From: Candidatus Heimdallarchaeota archaeon
GTDB lineage: Archaea; Asgardarchaeota; Heimdallarchaeia; Heimdallarchaeales; Heimdallarchaeaceae
Assembly: GCA_023135215.1 (NCBI GenBank)
Contig: JAGLTP010000175.1
Location: forward strand, 1-9,137
Direction of reading: 5' to 3'
Length of the DNA: 9,137 nucleotides
Shown here: piece after piece, positions 6,699-9,137 of the stretch
How the letters are laid out: every line of letters begins with the position of its first letter
How positions within the stretch are numbered: position 1 is the stretch's first letter
Notes under the pieces: generated by a model
The model's input: the letters and a program-made list of their open reading frames with translations, nothing else
Database searches by the model: none
Told to the model about the DNA's origin: nothing
Position numbers and translations under genes: made by a program

Positions 6699-7637
6699 AT
6701 GCAAGAAGACATAGAGGCGGTTCTTGAAAGACAAACGGTTCTGGGTAAGTTCTTAGACAGGCTAAATTACAGAACCCTCCGCTATATATACACATTAATG
6801 AATAGCCTGCTAAGCTCTATAGATCGTTTTCTTAGTTCAAACGAGGATAGTTTATACAATCATAGAACATCGCTCTTATCATCAATGTCTTTGCTTGCAC
6901 GAACCTTTTATCAAAGTTCATTAGTTGATTATCTTAAATCAGGTAGCAGAGCAGCTGAAGAGTTCAAAGAGGAAGTGGAAAGAGCATTCCTAAAAGGTAT
7001 GAGCGAACGCGAACTTATAGTTCAGAAAATCGATAGCTTAGTTATAAGATCCAACGATCTTTTTAGGCTTAAAGAAGAAACAAATAACCAATGGCAAGAT
7101 GTCTATTATAGAACTTCTCCTGAATCAACAACTGAAAACAACATAAGGAATAATTTAGCTCTTGTTCTGGAAAAACAGGATGAATACAACCAATTACATA
7201 AATCAGGTCTATCAGATTTAGAAAATATACAAATTCAGAAGGACTTAATCAGCCAAACAACTGATCTCTCTTTCCAAGCAATTGATCTTGCAGATAAAGC
7301 TCAGATGACATTACATGAGATGTTAGTCATTTGTATAAATCCTCTAGTTTCTATTTTCGAAGATGAAGTATCAAGTGCCGAGAAGATATTATCACAGATT
7401 CAATTAAAGGGTCAGAAAAAAAATGATGATCTTAGTGATGACGAAATAGGAAAACTTTGCGATGTTCTTTCCTGGGGGCTTGATGACATAAATAACTATG
7501 ATGATTTGACAAAGTTAGGTAAGGAATTTCGTAATGAATTTGCTTCTATTTTATCTGATTTTCTTGTTTATTTAGTTGATATCGATTTAGGAATACAAGA
7601 GCTTGAATCATTTATTTTAGAAAGCTCAGAAAAATGA
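6699..7637 (+). CDS. Predicted all-helical cytosolic protein, unknown function
   Basis: I do not recognise this 312-residue protein. Only two prolines are visible (in TSPEST near residue 140 and INPLV near 213), and hydrophobic residues recur at helical spacing, so it should be almost wholly alpha-helical with possible coiled-coil stretches (about 85-135 and 150-200). There is no signal peptide, no membrane helix, no metal-binding cysteine cluster and no nucleotide-binding loop. The C-terminal third is strongly acidic (KKNDDLSDDEIG, WGLDDINNYDDLTKLG). A scaffold, adaptor or regulatory role would fit such a protein, but this is a guess. The gene has its own leaderless-type promoter, ends 46 bases before the PTPS gene on the same strand, and could be partly co-transcribed with it. 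The start is the first ATG and matches the promoter spacing. Confidence 0.7.
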   Translation: MQEDIEAVLERQTVLGKFLDRLNYRTLRYIYTLMNSLLSSIDRFLSSNEDSLYNHRTSLLSSMSLLARTFYQSSLVDYLKSGSRAAEEFKEEVERAFLKGMSERELIVQKIDSLVIRSNDLFRLKEETNNQWQDVYYRTSPESTTENNIRNNLALVLEKQDEYNQLHKSGLSDLENIQIQKDLISQTTDLSFQAIDLADKAQMTLHEMLVICINPLVSIFEDEVSSAEKILSQIQLKGQKKNDDLSDDEIGKLCDVLSWGLDDINNYDDLTKLGKEFRNEFASILSDFLVYLVDIDLGIQELESFILESSEK

Positions 7638-7651
7638 TTAATAAAAAGAAG

Positions 7652-7660
7652 GATTTTTAA
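7652..7660 (+). promoter_or_regulatory. TATA-like box of the PTPS gene (leaderless)
   Basis: GATTTTTAA starts 32 bases before the ATG at 7684, preceded by AAAAAGAAG. The AAGGA around 7649-7653 is too far from the ATG to act as a ribosome-binding site, so the gene is probably leaderless, with or without readthrough from the gene before it. Confidence 0.5.
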
Positions 7661-7683
7661 TTCTCATTAGGTTTTTATCTTTA

Positions 7684-8184
7684 ATGAGCTATGATTTGTT
7701 TCTTAGTAGAGACCATTTAACCTTCTCGTGTGCTCACTTTGTTGTTGGACAGAAAATCTTAGAACCCTTACATGGTCATAACTACAAAATTCTAATAAAC
7801 GTTTACGGAGACCAAGGAAAAGACAATATGGTTATTGATTTTCACATTATCAAACGTATTCTACAACCAATAGTTGATTCCTTAGATCATTATATTCTAA
7901 TTCCAACGAAAAATAAGTATCTCGAGTTAAAGGAAAAGAACGGACAACTGATAATCCGTATCCCACATTATGATAAAGAATATGAATTTCCAAAAAGCGA
8001 TATTGTCATGTTACCAATTGAAAACACCACTGTTGAAGAGTTAAGCCATTATTTTGTAAAGAAATTAGCAAATAATGAAGAACTAAAGAAAGATAACATT
8101 GACCAAGTTACTGTTACGGTTTTTGAATATGAGGGAATGGGAGCAACATATGAACTCTTTCCAAGAAACAACAAAAAGGTTTAA
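7684..8184 (+). CDS. 6-pyruvoyl-tetrahydropterin synthase family protein, PTPS-III type
   Basis: A COG0720 (PTPS/QueD) enzyme of 166 residues acting on dihydroneopterin triphosphate or a related pterin. Zinc ligands are H18 (FSCAH), H30 and H32 (LHGH); D68-H69 (SLDHYIL) is the catalytic pair and E148 (TVTVFEYEG) the pterin-anchoring glutamate. The decisive point is residue 27: instead of the CxxxHGH of QueD, the sequence reads ExxHGH (E27-P-L-H30-G-H32), the signature of PTPS-III proteins, which cleave the side chain to give 6-hydroxymethyl-dihydropterin and replace dihydroneopterin aldolase in folate synthesis. C16 is not at the QueD catalytic position. An insertion of about 35 residues (75-110) makes it longer than QueD (about 120). 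It converges on mptE with only 12 bases between stops, and MptE would use its product. Family certain; PTPS-III activity inferred from the motif and neighbour. Confidence 0.88.
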   Translation: MSYDLFLSRDHLTFSCAHFVVGQKILEPLHGHNYKILINVYGDQGKDNMVIDFHIIKRILQPIVDSLDHYILIPTKNKYLELKEKNGQLIIRIPHYDKEYEFPKSDIVMLPIENTTVEELSHYFVKKLANNEELKKDNIDQVTVTVFEYEGMGATYELFPRNNKKV

Positions 8185-8196
8185 TTGAGAATTCCT

Positions 8197-8952
8197 TTAG
8201 ACGAAATTAATTTCTATACCTGTTTTTGCACACCAATTTATTATAGATTTTGCTATAGTGAACTTCTTCAGTTTTCTTTGCTTCATATTTTCGGAAAGCA
8301 CATCCTCTTTCGAAAATTTACCAATGGTTTGACCAAAATCAAACCCTATTAATGTAGCATTTCTTGCTTTCATTAGAGCAGATAAACATACAGCTCGATC
8401 TCCGTCTGTAAACCCTAGAAAATTAAATGTCCCATTTACAGGTTGGGATTGTGTTGTGATCAAGAAATTCATCTTAGAGATTTTTTTGATATGCTCATCA
8501 ACTAAATTTGCATTATCTCCATGTACATGCAAAAGAATTGTAGAACCTTGTTTTTGAGCAGATATTTGATCTTCAATTTTACCATCAATATCCGTAGTTA
8601 TAAAATCAGGTATAATATTCTTCGATATTAGAAAAGAAGTAGCTCCATCCGCACACATAAGAAGTTTATCAGTAATAGAATTGCTTGAGAGATAAGTATT
8701 GAATTCTTGTTCTAGATTTACTCCAGGAGCGAGAATAACAATTTCTTGTGCTTTGATTTTTCCTTGTAAATCGCTTTCAGATAAATTAGACTGATATAAT
8801 TCTGCGATTGAGGTGAGGGCACTAACATCTTCTTTTGAATCAATATTTAGATACTCGCATATTTTTGGGTACCAAAATTTAAGCCAGTTTTCCAGAGTAA
8901 AATCTAGGTTTTCTAATTCATGGAAAGGAGTTCCTTTAGTTTCAAATATCAT
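8197..8952 (-). CDS. mptE: 6-hydroxymethyl-7,8-dihydropterin pyrophosphokinase, MptE-like
   Basis: Archaeal (COG1634, DUF115-like) kinase that transfers pyrophosphate from ATP to 6-hydroxymethyl-7,8-dihydropterin, the last pterin step before coupling in folate or methanopterin synthesis; it is unrelated to bacterial FolK. Conserved blocks are all present in 251 residues: APG (75-77), CADGATSFLI (100-109), PDFITTDIDG (115-124), HVHGDN (142-147), GFTDGDRAV (180-188), GFDFG (203-207) and the basic KQRKLKKF (224-231). The first 65 residues form the helical N-terminal extension usual for the family. GAGGA on the minus strand (8965-8961) lies eight bases before the ATG, and the start overlaps the end of the upstream CBS-domain gene by 11 bases, so translation is probably coupled. 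It is tail to tail with the PTPS gene. Whether the end product is a folate or a methanopterin cannot be told here. Confidence 0.9.
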   Translation of the reverse strand: MIFETKGTPFHELENLDFTLENWLKFWYPKICEYLNIDSKEDVSALTSIAELYQSNLSESDLQGKIKAQEIVILAPGVNLEQEFNTYLSSNSITDKLLMCADGATSFLISKNIIPDFITTDIDGKIEDQISAQKQGSTILLHVHGDNANLVDEHIKKISKMNFLITTQSQPVNGTFNFLGFTDGDRAVCLSALMKARNATLIGFDFGQTIGKFSKEDVLSENMKQRKLKKFTIAKSIINWCAKTGIEINFV

Positions 8953-9137
8953 CTTCTATTTCCTCTATTGTTAATTTTCTTCTACTTTGAAGCTTAGTGA
9001 GAGCGGTTTCATATCTATTTTCAATATCTCTGAAGGAGATGATTCCTAATATTACTTTATTGTTCTCTCTTTCAACAACAGGCATACTTTCTATTCTAAA
9101 TTTAGTTAATTTATCAAATGCCGTTGAAAGGGTTTCA
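8942..9137 (-). CDS. CBS-domain protein, C-terminal end (5' part outside window)
   Basis: An open frame enters from the window edge and ends with TGA at 8944-8942, giving the last 64 residues of a protein. They read as the second half of a CBS domain: FRIESMPVVE (13-22), a short turn, then VILGIISFRDIENRY (28-42), matching the SMPVV and GIIS.RDI hallmarks. A short charged tail, TALTKLQSRRKLTIEEIEDD, follows. CBS pairs bind adenine nucleotides and regulate attached enzymes, channels or transporters. The C-terminal position with a Tyr shortly after RDI recalls CBS tails of ClC-type channels, but the rest of the protein is needed to tell. The last 11 bases overlap the mptE start in another frame, so the two genes form an operon. 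Confidence 0.7.
   Translation of the reverse strand, partial: ETLSTAFDKLTKFRIESMPVVERENNKVILGIISFRDIENRYETALTKLQSRRKLTIEEIEDDI

Noticed and set aside
7684..8184. Annotation of the PTPS protein as QueD (queuosine/archaeosine pathway)
   Set aside because: The catalytic CxxxHGH is absent and replaced by ExxHGH, and the neighbour is MptE rather than queC or queE. QueD-like activity is not fully excluded.
1..9137. CRISPR array, tRNA/rRNA gene, insertion sequence, toxin-antitoxin pair or defence island
   Set aside because: I found no regularly spaced repeats, cloverleaf-like sequence, transposase motif, long terminal inverted repeats or defence-related protein in any frame I could read.

Overview
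This AT-rich window looks archaeal. The clearest marker is an MptE-type pterin pyrophosphokinase (COG1634/DUF115 family, mainly archaeal). Supporting signs are TATA-like boxes about 25-30 bases upstream of several start codons that lack a Shine-Dalgarno site (leaderless genes), alongside other genes with good GGAGG-type sites. An uncultured archaeon, possibly of the Asgard group, would fit, but nothing here fixes the lineage.

Layout. (1) 64-3720 (+): a tight three-gene operon encoding a GlcD/D-lactate-dehydrogenase-type FAD enzyme, EtfB, and an EtfA with an N-terminal two-cluster ferredoxin domain. The set matches the parts list of lactate dehydrogenase/ETF complexes such as LctBCD of Acetobacterium woodii, which couple 2-hydroxyacid oxidation to NAD and ferredoxin by flavin-based electron bifurcation/confurcation. 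A hairpin with a GAAA loop and a T-run ends the operon. (2) 3875-4786 (+): a secreted protein anchored by a C-terminal membrane helix, rich in N-glycosylation sequons, with no recognised family. (3) 4831-5856 (-): an EamA-family (drug/metabolite) transporter. (4) 6009-6524 (+): a NUDIX hydrolase with a perfect Nudix box, divergent from the transporter. (5) 6699-7637 (+): an unrecognised, nearly proline-free, all-helical cytosolic protein. (6) 7684-8184 (+) and 8197-8952 (-): a PTPS/QueD-family protein carrying the ExxHGH signature of PTPS-III, tail to tail with MptE. These two may catalyse consecutive steps (6-hydroxymethyl-dihydropterin formation, then its pyrophosphorylation) in making the folate/methanopterin precursor. 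(7) 8942-9137 (-): the C-terminal end of a CBS-domain protein, cut by the window edge and overlapping the start of mptE by 11 bases.

The two biochemical stories worth following are the probable hydroxyacid dehydrogenase-ETF module and the PTPS-III/MptE pair. Two genes (the surface protein and the helical protein) have no assignable function. I see no tRNA, rRNA, CRISPR array, insertion sequence or phage gene, and no sign of a defence system.
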